A stretch of 64,000 bases of DNA, from NCBI RefSeq assembly GCF_023499215.1, contig NZ_JAKHSK010000011.1, positions 80,931 to 144,930 on the forward strand. The letters are read 5' to 3'. The stretch's first letter is position 1; the number at the start of each line of letters is the position of its first letter. Of the stretch, positions 9,073 through 18,617 are shown piece after piece. This DNA is from Zunongwangia pacifica (GTDB lineage Bacteria; Bacteroidota; Bacteroidia; Flavobacteriales; Flavobacteriaceae). The notes beneath the pieces were generated by a model, which saw nothing but the letters and a program-made list of their open reading frames with translations, was not told the DNA's origin and ran no database searches. The translations under genes were made by a program, and so were the position numbers.

Positions 9073-10338
9073 CTAAGCTTTATTAGCCATAGCCGCGGCT
9101 ACAGAAGCTGATAATCTTTTATAAGTTCCGTTTTCAAGACGCTCTCTAATTGAAGAAAAAGCTTCTAAAGTGTCTTCTACATCCTGTAACGTATGTGAAG
9201 CGGTTGGGATCATTCTTAATAAAATTAATCCTTTTGGAATTACCGGATAAACTACGATAGAACAGAAAACTCCGTAATTTTCACGAAGGTCTTTTACCAG
9301 TGCCATCGCTTCAGGAATACTACCTTTAAGGTATACCGGTGTTACACAACTTTGTGTGGTACCAATATCAAAACCACGATCCTTTAATCCGTTTTGAAGC
9401 GCATTTACATTCTCCCATAACTTATTCTTAAGCTCTGGTCTTGTTCTAAGCATTTCAAGACGTTTAAGTGCTCCAACCACTAATTGCATTTGTAGTGATT
9501 TAGCAAACATCTGCGATCTAAGGTTATATTTTAGGTAATCGATAATTTCTTTATCACCAGCGATAAATGCTCCTGTACTTGCCATGGATTTAGCGAAAGT
9601 AGCAAAGTAAACATCGATATCATCCTGTACACCCTGCTCTTCTCCTGCTCCTGCCCCGGTTTTTCCTAAGGTTCCAAAACCATGTGCATCATCTACAAAA
9701 AGACGGAATTTATACTTTTTCTTAAGCTCTACAATTTCTTTAAGTTTTCCCTGCTCACCGCGCATACCAAAAACCCCTTCAGAAATTAAAAGGATTCCTC
9801 CTCCGGTTTGCTCTGCAATTTTAGTAGCCCTTTGCAGGTTTTTTTCGATACTTTCCATATCGTTATGCTTGTAGGTAAAGCGCTGTCCTAAATGAAGACG
9901 AACACCATCGATAATACAAGCGTGAGCATCTACATCATATACAATCACATCTTGTTTAGATACCAATGCATCGATTGTAGATACCATTCCCTGATATCCA
10001 AAGTTTAAAAGATAAGCGGCCTGCTTGTGTACAAAAGAAGCTAACTCGTCCTGAAGTTTTTCATGCAAACTGGTGTGACCACTCATCATTCTTGCTCCCA
10101 TTGGGTAAGCAGAACCCCACTCGGCCGCAGCCTCGGCATCTACTTTTCTAACCTCTGGATGATTGGCAAGACCTAAATAGTCGTTCACACTCCATGTGAT
10201 TACATCTCTCCCTCTAAACTTCATTCTGTTAGAAATAGGCCCTTCCAGCTTTGGGAATACAAAGTATCCCTCGGCCTGCTCTGCCCATTTTCCTAAAGGT
10301 CCTTTATCCTTGTATATTTTGTCAAACAGATCTCTCAT
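9073..10338 (-). CDS. PLP-dependent alpha-oxoamine synthase, probable cysteate fatty acyltransferase / serine palmitoyltransferase-like
   Basis: A 421-residue enzyme of the alpha-oxoamine synthase family (serine palmitoyltransferase, KBL, BioF). These condense an acyl-CoA or acyl-ACP with an amino acid and release CO2. Visible PLP contacts are DVDAHACIIDG (about residues 134-144, His stacking on the ring), DDAHGFGTLG (about 215-224) and the Schiff-base Lys in FATFAKSMAS (about 245-254). The long N-terminal arm (MRDLFDKIYKDKGPLGKWAE) is typical of the Bacteroidota lipid-forming type rather than of BioF or KBL. The next gene upstream is a cysteate-synthase candidate, so this is probably the first committed enzyme of sulfonolipid (capnine) synthesis. 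A sphingolipid role with serine is the main alternative. It has its own promoter. Confidence 0.8.
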   Translation of the reverse strand: MRDLFDKIYKDKGPLGKWAEQAEGYFVFPKLEGPISNRMKFRGRDVITWSVNDYLGLANHPEVRKVDAEAAAEWGSAYPMGARMMSGHTSLHEKLQDELASFVHKQAAYLLNFGYQGMVSTIDALVSKQDVIVYDVDAHACIIDGVRLHLGQRFTYKHNDMESIEKNLQRATKIAEQTGGGILLISEGVFGMRGEQGKLKEIVELKKKYKFRLFVDDAHGFGTLGKTGAGAGEEQGVQDDIDVYFATFAKSMASTGAFIAGDKEIIDYLKYNLRSQMFAKSLQMQLVVGALKRLEMLRTRPELKNKLWENVNALQNGLKDRGFDIGTTQSCVTPVYLKGSIPEAMALVKDLRENYGVFCSIVVYPVIPKGLILLRMIPTASHTLQDVEDTLEAFSSIRERLENGTYKRLSASVAAAMANKA

Positions 10339-10360
10339 TGAATATTTTTTATACGAACCG

Positions 10361-10393
10361 CAAAAATACTGATTTTTGGTTCAATTCCACAAA
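10361..10393 (-). promoter_or_regulatory. Bacteroidota-type promoter for the oxoamine synthase
   Basis: On the minus strand TTTG (10390-10393) and TATTTTTG (10361-10368) are separated by 21 bases, fitting TTG-N17-23-TAnnTTTG. The start codon is at 10338, giving a leader of about 15-20 bases. Confidence 0.65.
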
Positions 10394-10417
10394 GTATTTT
10401 GTATAGCTTAAAAAAAC

Positions 10418-10443
10418 AAAGCATCCCTAGCTAAGGATGCTTT
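10418..10443 (-). terminator. Terminator after the cysteine/cysteate synthase gene
   Basis: A 9-bp stem (aaagcatcc/ggatgcttt) with an 8-base loop is followed on the minus strand by tttgtttttt. It separates the two leftward genes into two transcripts. Confidence 0.8.
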
Positions 10444-10477
10444 AATTTATCATTTATGTGTAAATAAACACAAAATA

Positions 10478-11518
10478 TTATTTTATAAATTCTATAGCTT
10501 GAACCTCAGCCTCATTTTTGGTATCAAAAAAACCCTGCTCTTCCATCCAGTCATCACTATAAATCTTACTCATATATCGGCTTCCATGATCTGGAAAAAT
10601 AATAACCACTTTAGAGTTTTCATCAAATTCGCCTTCTTCAGCCAATTGTTTTACTCCTTGTGTTGCAGCACCACTGGTATACCCCACAAACATTCCTTCG
10701 GTTTTGGCAAGTTCTCTGGCGGTATGCGCACTTTCCTCATCAGTAACTTTTACAAAACGATCGATCGCATCAAAATCTGTAGCTGTAGGAATTAAATTTT
10801 TACCTAAACCTTCAATTCTATAAGGATAAATTTCTTCTGAATCAAATTCTCTGGTTTCATGGTATTTTTTTAATACCGAACCATAAGCATCGATCCCGAT
10901 GATATTTATATTAGGATTTTTTTCTTTAAGATATCTGGCAGTTCCAGAAATTGTACCACCGGTACCACTACAGGCTATAAGATGTGTGATTTTACCTTGA
11001 GTTTGGCTCCAGATCTCTGGGCCGGTAGACTTGTAATGCGCTTCTGTATTTAAATCGTTGAAGTATTGATTGATATATACAGAACCTTTAATTTCTCTAT
11101 GCAGTCTTTTAGCCACTTCGTAATAAGAACGGGGATCGTCTGCTGCAACGTGAGCCGGACAAACATAAACCTTCGCTCCCATAGTTCTTAACATATCGAT
11201 TTTATCTTTCGATGCTTTAGAACTTACGGCCAAAATACAATTGTAACCTTTTACCTGGCTAACCATCGCAATACTAAATCCTGTGTTACCAGAAGTTGTT
11301 TCGATAATGGTATCTCCGGGTTTTAATATTCCTTTTCGCTCTGCTTCTTCGATAATATATAAAGCAATTCGATCTTTAGAGGAGTGCCCCGGATTAAAAG
11401 CTTCTACTTTAGCGTAGAATTCTCCTTTGAAACCTTCAGTGATCTTATTAAGCTGTACTAGCGGTGTCTTTCCTATAAGTTGTAGAACATTATCGTACAC
11501 CTGCAAATCTTCTTTCAT
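10478..11518 (-). CDS. PLP-dependent beta-replacing enzyme (cysteine synthase / cystathionine beta-synthase fold), probable cysteate synthase
   Basis: A 346-residue fold-type II PLP enzyme. Residues 12-25 read [14 protein letters not shown]; the PLP Lys is in [10 protein letters not shown] (about 43-52), the substrate loop is TSGNTG (about 79-84), and GTGGTISG (about 185-192) binds the cofactor phosphate. The Lys motif differs from the usual NPGGSVKDR of cysteine and cystathionine synthases. Lying directly upstream of the sphingolipid-type acyltransferase, it may make L-cysteate from an activated serine and sulfite for sulfonolipids. An ordinary O-acetylserine sulfhydrylase or cystathionine beta-synthase is the alternative. 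A terminator separates it from the acyltransferase gene, so the link is by neighbourhood rather than by operon. Confidence 0.8.
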   Translation of the reverse strand: MKEDLQVYDNVLQLIGKTPLVQLNKITEGFKGEFYAKVEAFNPGHSSKDRIALYIIEEAERKGILKPGDTIIETTSGNTGFSIAMVSQVKGYNCILAVSSKASKDKIDMLRTMGAKVYVCPAHVAADDPRSYYEVAKRLHREIKGSVYINQYFNDLNTEAHYKSTGPEIWSQTQGKITHLIACSGTGGTISGTARYLKEKNPNINIIGIDAYGSVLKKYHETREFDSEEIYPYRIEGLGKNLIPTATDFDAIDRFVKVTDEESAHTARELAKTEGMFVGYTSGAATQGVKQLAEEGEFDENSKVVIIFPDHGSRYMSKIYSDDWMEEQGFFDTKNEAEVQAIEFIK

Positions 11519-11544
11519 AAATGAAGTTCTTTACGTTTTAAGGT

Positions 11545-11591
11545 TGGCTTTTTGAAAGCCGGGAAAAATGTTTCAAAACCGTTCAAAGTTA
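11545..11591 (-). promoter_or_regulatory. Promoter -7 element and leader hairpin upstream of 10478-11518
   Basis: On the minus strand TAACTTTG (11584-11591) fits the -7 consensus. In the leader between it and the start codon lies a 6-bp hairpin (ggcttt/aaagcc, 11545-11559). No clear -33 TTG was found. Confidence 0.4.
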
Positions 11592-11607
11592 AGGCAAATT
11601 TTTTTAA

Positions 11608-13674
11608 TTATTCCTTAATTCCGACTAAATCGAATAAAAAGGCATATTCTTCTGCCACTTCTTTAAGTGCTTCAAACCTTCCTGAAGCCCCACCATGACC
11701 GGTATCCATGTTGGTATGTAATAATAAAAGATTATTATCTGTTTTTAATTCTCGTAATTTAGCCACCCACTTTGCTGGCTCCCAATATTGCACCTGGGAA
11801 TCATGCAAACCTGTAGTTACTAACATATTAGGATAATCCTGCGCAACTATATTATCGTATGGCGAGTACGACAACATATACTCGTAATAATCTTTCTCAT
11901 TAGGATTTCCCCACTCATCATACTCTCCGGTTGTTAACGGAATACTATCATCTAACATCGTTGTGACTACATCTACAAAAGGAACCGCCGCAATTACGCC
12001 TTTATACAATTGTGGCGCCATATTAATTACCGCTCCCATCAATAAACCACCCGCAGATCCACCCATTGCGAATAGTTTTTCTTCAGAAGTATATTTTTCA
12101 GCAATAAGATGTTTGGAAACATCGATAAAATCGGTAAATGTATTTCGCTTGGTAAATAGCTTACCGTTTTCGTACCAGTTTCTTCCCAAATATTCCCCAC
12201 CGCGAATATGAGCAATCGCATATACGAAGCCGCGATCCAATAAACTTAATCTTACAGCCGAAAAGTAAGGATCGATTGTTGAACCATAAGAACCATAAGC
12301 ATACTGAAGCAATGGGTTATTTCCATCTTTTTGAATTCCTTTGCGGTATACCAACGAAACCGGAACTTTAGTACCATCTTCGGCAGTAGCCCAAATACGC
12401 TCTGAAGTATAGTTTTCTTTTTTGAATTTTCCTCCTAAAACTTCCTGTTCTTTTAATACGGTTTTTTCTTTGGTAACCATATTAAAATCGACTACAGATG
12501 TTGGCGTAGTCATCGAGTTGTAGGTATATCGAAGCACTTCAGTATCAAAATCTGGGTTTATTGAAGTAAAGGCCGTATACGTCTCATTATCAAACGGAAT
12601 AAAATAATCATCACTCCCATCCCAACGAATAATCCTTATTTCATTGAGTCCGTTTTTACGCTCCCCAATGACCAAAAAGTCTTTAAAAATATCGATATCC
12701 TCCAGAAGCACCTCTTCACGATGTGCAATAACGTCTTCCCAATGTTCCTTTTCAGTTTTAGAAATTGGCGTTTTCATCAGCTTAAAATTATAAGCTTCGT
12801 CTTTATTGGTAAGGATATAAAAATGCTCTCCAAAATGAGAAATGCTGTATTCCAATCCGCGTACCCTTGGCTGAATCACATTAAATTCACCTTCCGGTTT
12901 ATCGGCTTCCAACACGCGATATTCGGTAGTTAAGGTGCTATGCGATCCTATTACGATATATTTTTTGGATTTCGATTTATAAACATAAGTATTAAAGGTC
13001 TCGTCATCTTCCTGATAGATCAATTGATCGTTGGCAGGATCTGTACCTAAAATATGCTTATAGATTTGAAAGCTTCGCAACGTCTGCTCATCTTTCTTGG
13101 TATAATACAATGTTTTATTGTCGTTTGCCCAGGTAGAACCTCCGGTAGTATTTTCAATTTTTTCAGGATATAATTCCCCGGTCTCCAAATTCTTTATCTG
13201 GATGGTATATTTTCTACGGCTTACCGTATCGGTTCCAAAAGCGACCATTTTATTATCAGGACTTACATTTAAACCGCCTAAACGATAATATTCGTAGCCT
13301 TCAGCCATGATGTTTACATTAAACATCACTTCTTCTGGTGCTTCCTGCGTTCCTTTTTTTCTTGAATAAATTGGATAATCGCCGCCTTTTTCGAAACGGA
13401 TGATATACCAGTAACCATTTAAACGATAGGGAACAGATTGGTCGTCTTCCTTAATCCTGGCCTTCATTTCCTCGAACAAACTTGCCTGAAATTCTTTGGT
13501 ATGAGCAGTTTGTTTTTCGTTATAATCATTTTCGGCATTTAGGTAAGCAATCACTTCTGGATCTTCACGATCATTCATCCAGTAATAATTGTCGACTCTA
13601 ACATCCCCATGAATCGTTAATTCTGCAGGTATTTTTCTAGCCTTTGGTGGCTGCATTTTTTTATTCAAAATCAA
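11608..13674 (-). CDS. ptrB: Oligopeptidase B, S9A serine peptidase
   Basis: A 688-residue prolyl-oligopeptidase-family enzyme: an N-terminal beta-propeller (about residues 70-410) and a C-terminal alpha/beta-hydrolase domain. The catalytic Ser lies in GGSAGGLLMG (about 528-537), the Asp in TTGLHDSQVQYWEP (about 618-630) and the His in MDTGHGGASGRF (about 654-665). The pattern TTGEYDEWGNP and overall length match oligopeptidase B, which cuts short peptides after Arg or Lys. No signal peptide is seen, so a cytoplasmic role is expected. It starts at ATG 13674, divergent from ybaB. Confidence 0.9.
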   Translation of the reverse strand: MILNKKMQPPKARKIPAELTIHGDVRVDNYYWMNDREDPEVIAYLNAENDYNEKQTAHTKEFQASLFEEMKARIKEDDQSVPYRLNGYWYIIRFEKGGDYPIYSRKKGTQEAPEEVMFNVNIMAEGYEYYRLGGLNVSPDNKMVAFGTDTVSRRKYTIQIKNLETGELYPEKIENTTGGSTWANDNKTLYYTKKDEQTLRSFQIYKHILGTDPANDQLIYQEDDETFNTYVYKSKSKKYIVIGSHSTLTTEYRVLEADKPEGEFNVIQPRVRGLEYSISHFGEHFYILTNKDEAYNFKLMKTPISKTEKEHWEDVIAHREEVLLEDIDIFKDFLVIGERKNGLNEIRIIRWDGSDDYFIPFDNETYTAFTSINPDFDTEVLRYTYNSMTTPTSVVDFNMVTKEKTVLKEQEVLGGKFKKENYTSERIWATAEDGTKVPVSLVYRKGIQKDGNNPLLQYAYGSYGSTIDPYFSAVRLSLLDRGFVYAIAHIRGGEYLGRNWYENGKLFTKRNTFTDFIDVSKHLIAEKYTSEEKLFAMGGSAGGLLMGAVINMAPQLYKGVIAAVPFVDVVTTMLDDSIPLTTGEYDEWGNPNEKDYYEYMLSYSPYDNIVAQDYPNMLVTTGLHDSQVQYWEPAKWVAKLRELKTDNNLLLLHTNMDTGHGGASGRFEALKEVAEEYAFLFDLVGIKE

Positions 13675-13769
13675 TTCAATTTTTTAACGTGCGCAAAGGT
13701 AAGGCTTCAAATCTAAAATCGTAATCACAGATTCACAATTTCTTAGAACAACTTCAGCTTAGATTTTAC

Positions 13770-13777
13770 TAATTTTG
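13770..13777 (+). promoter_or_regulatory. Possible -7 element of ybaB
   Basis: TAATTTTG matches TAnnTTTG and lies 26 bases before the ybaB ATG. The -33 box is not evident. Confidence 0.45.
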
Positions 13778-13803
13778 TTTTTCTAACTAAAAAGAAACAG
13801 CAT

Positions 13804-14130
13804 ATGTTTGGAGATATGATGGGTATGATGAATAAAATCAAAGAAGCCCAGGAGAATGTAGAAAAAACAAAAGAACGTCTAAAAACGGTACTTATAGATG
13901 AGCAATCTAGCGACGGACTATTAAAAGTAACTGTATCTGCAGCTCGCGAAGTAAAAAGCATCGATATTGCAGACGAACTTTTACAAGATAAAGAACAATT
14001 AGAAGATTATTTGGTACTTACACTAAATAAAGCCATCGCAAAAGCATCTGATATTAACGAAAGAGAGCTTGGCGCTGCGGCTAAAGACGGAATGCCCGAT
14101 ATTCCTGGTCTTGGTGATATGTTTAAATAA
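13804..14130 (+). CDS. YbaB/EbfC family nucleoid-associated protein
   Basis: A 108-residue DNA-binding protein of the YbaB/EbfC family, which forms tweezer-like dimers on the nucleoid. The Met/Gly-rich start [20 protein letters not shown], the central strand [15 protein letters not shown] and the C-terminal Gly/Pro/Met stretch (DIPGLGDMF) are typical. In many bacteria it follows dnaX and precedes recR; here dnaX is about 37 kb away, so that linkage is broken. It is a single-gene transcript, ending in front of a repeat and a terminator. Confidence 0.9.
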   Translation: MFGDMMGMMNKIKEAQENVEKTKERLKTVLIDEQSSDGLLKVTVSAAREVKSIDIADELLQDKEQLEDYLVLTLNKAIAKASDINERELGAAAKDGMPDIPGLGDMFK

Positions 14131-14171
14131 TATTTAGAAATTAGATCTGAGAAACTATAATAATAAGTGGT

Positions 14172-14280
14172 CGTCACCCTGAACTCGATTCAGGGTCTCA
14201 TTCTTAGATTTTCATTTTTCAATACCGCATGAGATTTCAGATCAAGCCCGCCTCGCCGGCAGGCAGGTCCGGAATGACGA
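14172..14280. repeat. Dispersed palindromic repeat (cgtca...tgacg type) with GC-rich insert
   Basis: The element opens cgtcaccctgaactcg, continues to tctcat (14201), and its second half runs from atgaga (14228) to tccggaatgacg. The ends and the ctcat/atgag words are inverted, so it can fold. Against the copy at 36341-36428 it carries 21 extra bases (14247-14267, cccgcctcgccggcaggcag...). It lies between convergent genes. Confidence 0.75.
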
Positions 14281-14314
14281 AAAACAAATGAGTGCAAATT
14301 CTGGATAATCACAT

Positions 14315-14348
14315 AAAAAACCTGCAACATCGATATTGCAGGTTTTTT
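14315..14348. terminator. Bidirectional terminator
   Basis: A perfect 13-bp stem (aaaaaacctgcaa with ttgcaggtttttt) and 8-base loop lies between convergent ybaB and the peroxiredoxin-like gene. A run of A on one side and of T on the other lets it work both ways. Confidence 0.9.
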
Positions 14349-14367
14349 GTTTCTTTTTTTCTGAATA

Positions 14368-14883
14368 TTAAGCTTCCCCGCGAGCCGGATAGTTTTTGTC
14401 TAACACAAAATCTACAGCCTTTAAAATGGCGTCAAACTCTGGTCTGGCAAAAGGCATCGATTGTATGCTTGCAGCGTAAACGCTATTATCGGGTTTAATT
14501 AAAAACAATCCAGGTTCAAAAAATGCTTCTGGTTCTTTATCATTAATCCCTTCAGAAATATATAAATCCCATTTTCTAGCATCTTCGGTTAATAAACCAT
14601 AACCAATATTTAGCTGATCGATATCCCAGGATGCTACTGTTTTTTTCGCTAATTCTTCAGTATTCGCACTTATGCAAATCACTTCTATTCCTCTGTCCCG
14701 AAATTCCTCGATTTTTGAATTTAATTCGGTTAAATACTTTTTACACACCGGGCAGTGAATACCACGATAAAAAACAACCATTGTAAAATTCTCTGGTTTT
14801 TCGTTAACAAGGTTCCACTCTACTCCTTTTGTTGTCTGAACAGTCAATTGAGGCGCTTGCTTTCCTGGCAATACATTTTTCAT
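14368..14883 (-). CDS. Peroxiredoxin-like protein (AhpC/TSA, thioredoxin fold)
   Basis: A 171-residue cytoplasmic thioredoxin-fold protein. The active-site loop FYRGIHCPVCKKYL (about residues 34-47) has CxxC in place of the PxxxTxxC of classical peroxiredoxins, as in the PRX_like2 subgroup. The later GLFLIKPDNSVYAAS is the usual beta-strand pair. It probably reduces peroxides or disulfides; the substrate is unknown. It is a single gene, 87 bases downstream of the threonine aldolase gene. Confidence 0.8.
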   Translation of the reverse strand: MKNVLPGKQAPQLTVQTTKGVEWNLVNEKPENFTMVVFYRGIHCPVCKKYLTELNSKIEEFRDRGIEVICISANTEELAKKTVASWDIDQLNIGYGLLTEDARKWDLYISEGINDKEPEAFFEPGLFLIKPDNSVYAASIQSMPFARPEFDAILKAVDFVLDKNYPARGEA

Positions 14884-14970
14884 CTTTTATAGCTTTTTTA
14901 TTTCTCAACAAGCTAAAGATTAATAGACGAAAATTGTATTAAAAGCTTTGTAAGCTTGCGTTAAGATTAA

Positions 14971-15999
14971 CTAAAGGCTGATATTCTTTAAAACTGAAAG
15001 AAATTTTTGGTGCATGGCTTCGGTATAATCCAAATGCGTTACGATCCTTAATTTTCCTTTTCCCAGCGCACTAATTCTAATCTTATTCTCCTGAAGAATT
15101 TTATTGAATTGATCTTCAGCAGAAGCATCTTTCAGATTAAAAATAATGATATTGGTTTCAACCTGTTCTACTTCGCCAATATAAGCTTGTGCACACAAGG
15201 TTTCAGCAATTTCTGTAGCTCTTTTATGATCTTCCGCTAAACGTTCAACATGATGGTCTAAAGCATATATTCCTGCTGCGGCCATAAATCCAACCTGGCG
15301 CATTCCGCCTCCTAAAACTTTACGAACGCGCATAGCGCCCTTCATGATATCTTTATTCCCGATCAAAACCGATCCCATTGGCGTTCCCAATCCTTTAGAA
15401 AGGCAAACAGAAATCGTATCGAAAAGTTTCCCGTAATCTTTTGGTGATTCTCCTTTTGCCACCAGTGCATTAAATAATCTGGCACCATCTAAATGCAACC
15501 CAAGCTTGTTAGTATTACAAACTTTTCTAATCTTTTTAATTTCTTCGAGATCATAGCAAGCACCGCCGCCTTTATTGGTCGTATTTTCTAAACATACCAA
15601 AGTGGTAAGCGGACTATGATAAAAATCTGGCGGATTTATATTTTCTTCTACCTGCGCAGCAGTGATCATCCCACGATGACCATCTACAAGTTTACAGCTT
15701 ACGCCACTATTAAAACTCGCACCACCACCTTCATAATTATAAACATGCGCCCATTTATCACAAATTAGCTGATCGGCTGGTTGCGTATGCAACTTTATCG
15801 CTGCCTGATTGGCCATACTCCCAGTAGGAAAAAACAAAGCTTCATCTTTCCCAAAAAGACTGGCTAATTTCTCTTCTAAAGCATTCACCGAAGGATCTTC
15901 TTTATACACGTCGTCACCAACCTGGGCATTCATCATCGCTTTTAGCATTCCTTTGGTAGGCCTGGTTACCGTATCACTTCTTAAATCTATTTCACTCAT
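14971..15999 (-). CDS. ltaE: Low-specificity L-threonine aldolase
   Basis: A 342-residue fold-type I PLP enzyme that splits L-threonine or allo-threonine into glycine and acetaldehyde. It starts with the family signature IDLRSDTVTRPTKGM. DGARLFNA (about residues 163-170) supplies the cofactor Asp, and the Schiff-base Lys is in CLSKGLGTPMGS (about 196-207). The length fits the family. It lies 18 bases after the metalloprotease gene stop, so the two may be co-transcribed. Confidence 0.92.
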   Translation of the reverse strand: MSEIDLRSDTVTRPTKGMLKAMMNAQVGDDVYKEDPSVNALEEKLASLFGKDEALFFPTGSMANQAAIKLHTQPADQLICDKWAHVYNYEGGGASFNSGVSCKLVDGHRGMITAAQVEENINPPDFYHSPLTTLVCLENTTNKGGGACYDLEEIKKIRKVCNTNKLGLHLDGARLFNALVAKGESPKDYGKLFDTISVCLSKGLGTPMGSVLIGNKDIMKGAMRVRKVLGGGMRQVGFMAAAGIYALDHHVERLAEDHKRATEIAETLCAQAYIGEVEQVETNIIIFNLKDASAEDQFNKILQENKIRISALGKGKLRIVTHLDYTEAMHQKFLSVLKNISL

Positions 16000-16017
16000 A
16001 AAATCTATGTGGTTTTT

Positions 16018-18417
16018 CTACAATCCCGTGCACATAAAACTTCCAATTGGCGAACCATCCGGAATTTTAGGGGCATCGGGCATGGGTTCAAATTCGCCTG
16101 GTTTATCAAAAAACAGCTCAATTTCTTCTAACATTTGCTCATAAATCGCTCCGTCTTTTTCGTCCAACCAGTCCTCTAATTCGGCTAACTGTTTATTAAC
16201 CTCTGCTTTCACCAATGCTGTACTATTTTTACTGACGGCTAAATTAAATAAATGCTGTAATACATTATAATTTATAGTCTGTTGTGCCGCAAGTAAATAA
16301 GAATCTTTGGGTTGATATTGGATGGTTTTAGCAATTAATTTTTCAAGCATATCCCCTAGCCCCAATTGTTTTTTGTCTAATGATTTTTGCTGAACCAATC
16401 TCGCCATACGCTCCGGATTCAGTAATAATCCTAAGGTCATATCACTTGCTGTGGCCGGTGCTCCCAAAGCGTCGAAAGCGACACCGGTATTACTCTTAAA
16501 GGATTCTCGCGATCTCCCATAGCCAAAAGCTCTTGGCGGGAAAAGCGCTAATTTTTCTTGCGGAATCGCCAAAGTTTCTGCTCTTAAAGTTTTGATTAAA
16601 GCCTCCAAAGCTGCTTTTTGACGTTTTGGCGATAAAGTTTCGACCACTTTTTCATCTCCGCCTTTTACCGCATAATTATAATCTAAACCTCCAATCAATT
16701 TACTTACCGCTTCGGTTTGATACCGATGAAAGAAATATAAAGGCACAAATACATCTTCTAAAACCGAATAGGCTTCGTTGGTTCTAAAATTATCTTCAGA
16801 AAAATTTGCTATCGCTTTTTTACGAATTTCGAGTACCTCATTTAATTCTTCCGTGACATCTTTGCCATTATCCCATAAATGCGCATTTACATGAGCGCCA
16901 CCTTGCGCACGGGCATCACTATCACTAATAAACTGAATGCCCTGATTGTAAGCTTCCTGAATTACTGTGTTTAAATAAGCTCTTTCTGAAACTCCCTTCG
17001 GAATATCAGAATATGCATATTTTACGATTAATTTATCCCATTCCCCTATATTGGTATCGTAGGCATTTGCTGCGGTAATTTCGCCGTTTTCTATACGGAA
17101 CTGCGGATGCGGATAATCCATTACCGAAGCTCTATCGCTTACACTGGCGGCAAAGTTATGAGCAAATCCCAGCGTATGACCAACCTCGTGCGCTGAAAGC
17201 TGTCGAATCCTGGCAATGGCCATTTCCATCATTTTCTCGTGATTTTCGTCACTTTCAGCAAAAGGTTTATTTAGTAGGGCCTGGGCGATCATAAAATCCT
17301 GGCGAATCCTTAAACTTCCCAAGCTTACATGCCCTTTAATAATTTCCCCGGTTCTTGGATCTACCACACTGGCACCGTAGCTCCAACCCCTTGTAGAACG
17401 ATGCACCCATTGGATTACATTATAACGAACATCTAAAGGATCGGCATCTGCCGGTAACATTTTTACCTGAAAAGCGTTCTTATAGCCAATACTTTCGTAC
17501 GCCTGATTCCACCAGCTTGCCCCCTCTAATAAAGCCGAACGAACAGGCTCTGGTGTACCGGGATCTAAATAATAAATAATGGGCGCTACTGCTTCGCTAA
17601 CTTCTGCATCCGGATCTTTCTTTTCTAACCGGTGGCGAACAACATATCTTTTTAAAATAGGTTCATAAACCGGTGTCGCATAATCGTAATACGAAATGAA
17701 GTTTACACCACTTCGAGGATCAAAAATTCGTTTTTTATAATCATCATCTGGTAAGGCTACAAAAGAATAATGCTGAATAACACTAATATTAGCTGCATCT
17801 GGCACCACACTTCTCACCGTTCCGCCCTGCGGTGTACCTTCAAAAGTCAGTAAACTTTCAAATTCTACATTTTTAGGAAAGGCCTTGGTTCGATCTAACT
17901 GTAAAGCGCTTTTGTTTTTACTTATTTTATAACTTCCGTAGTTACCCCGCTTTAATCGCTGGGCGACACCGTGGGCATCTTCCATAATAAAAGGAGTAAG
18001 ATCGATAATAAAGGTATCGTCTTTCTCCTCTTTAATTTCAAAACCATAGATTACCGATTTTGCAAAGGCCTCCTCTATACTTTGTTTTTCCAGTTCGTTA
18101 TCGGTAACCGCCCGGTAGCGCTGATTGGGTTCTACCAGCAGTAATTTGTCACCGGCTCGTTGAAATTTTACTACCGCAGCACCACCTAACTGACCACGAT
18201 CTAATCCTATATCGTTACTTCCTACTCCGCTTCTCAGCGCGTGATTATATAAAAACAAGCTATCTAATTTATCTACTTCCAGATAGATTTCATCGGTCTT
18301 TGGATTGTAATAGAAATCAAAATAACCTTCGTATTTCTTTAGATCCTCTTTTTTCTCCAGGAATTGACAGAATATATTCTGTGAAAACAATAAAACAAAT
18401 AGTAGTAATTTTTTCAT
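16018..18417 (-). CDS. Exported zinc metalloprotease, metzincin type (DUF5117/DUF5118)
   Basis: A large secreted or lipid-anchored protease of about 799 residues. I choose ATG 18417, not the upstream start at 18456, because it places a signal peptide (MKKLLLFVLLFSQNIFCQ) at the N-terminus. The zinc site HEVGHTLGFAHN (HExxHxxGxxH) lies near residue 390, and SVMDYPHP about 20 residues later is the Met-turn, so this is a metzincin. The flanking regions match the DUF5117 and DUF5118 domains found in Bacteroidota. The substrate is unknown. Confidence 0.85.
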   Translation of the reverse strand: MKKLLLFVLLFSQNIFCQFLEKKEDLKKYEGYFDFYYNPKTDEIYLEVDKLDSLFLYNHALRSGVGSNDIGLDRGQLGGAAVVKFQRAGDKLLLVEPNQRYRAVTDNELEKQSIEEAFAKSVIYGFEIKEEKDDTFIIDLTPFIMEDAHGVAQRLKRGNYGSYKISKNKSALQLDRTKAFPKNVEFESLLTFEGTPQGGTVRSVVPDAANISVIQHYSFVALPDDDYKKRIFDPRSGVNFISYYDYATPVYEPILKRYVVRHRLEKKDPDAEVSEAVAPIIYYLDPGTPEPVRSALLEGASWWNQAYESIGYKNAFQVKMLPADADPLDVRYNVIQWVHRSTRGWSYGASVVDPRTGEIIKGHVSLGSLRIRQDFMIAQALLNKPFAESDENHEKMMEMAIARIRQLSAHEVGHTLGFAHNFAASVSDRASVMDYPHPQFRIENGEITAANAYDTNIGEWDKLIVKYAYSDIPKGVSERAYLNTVIQEAYNQGIQFISDSDARAQGGAHVNAHLWDNGKDVTEELNEVLEIRKKAIANFSEDNFRTNEAYSVLEDVFVPLYFFHRYQTEAVSKLIGGLDYNYAVKGGDEKVVETLSPKRQKAALEALIKTLRAETLAIPQEKLALFPPRAFGYGRSRESFKSNTGVAFDALGAPATASDMTLGLLLNPERMARLVQQKSLDKKQLGLGDMLEKLIAKTIQYQPKDSYLLAAQQTINYNVLQHLFNLAVSKNSTALVKAEVNKQLAELEDWLDEKDGAIYEQMLEEIELFFDKPGEFEPMPDAPKIPDGSPIGSFMCTGL

Positions 18418-18617
18418 AAGGGTAGTTTGGATGTTCTTCAAATTTAATTTTTTCAATTCGATAAAAAAGGATTTTCAAGCTTTAGAGCCAATTTCTAGTA
18501 ATTCAACGTAAAACAAGTTTATTTTTTATGAAAATAATAGCATCTAATAGTTATTAATATGAATAATTTAGAAGACAAACTAAAGATTTTCTGTATTTTA
18601 AGAGAAAATAAGTGCTT

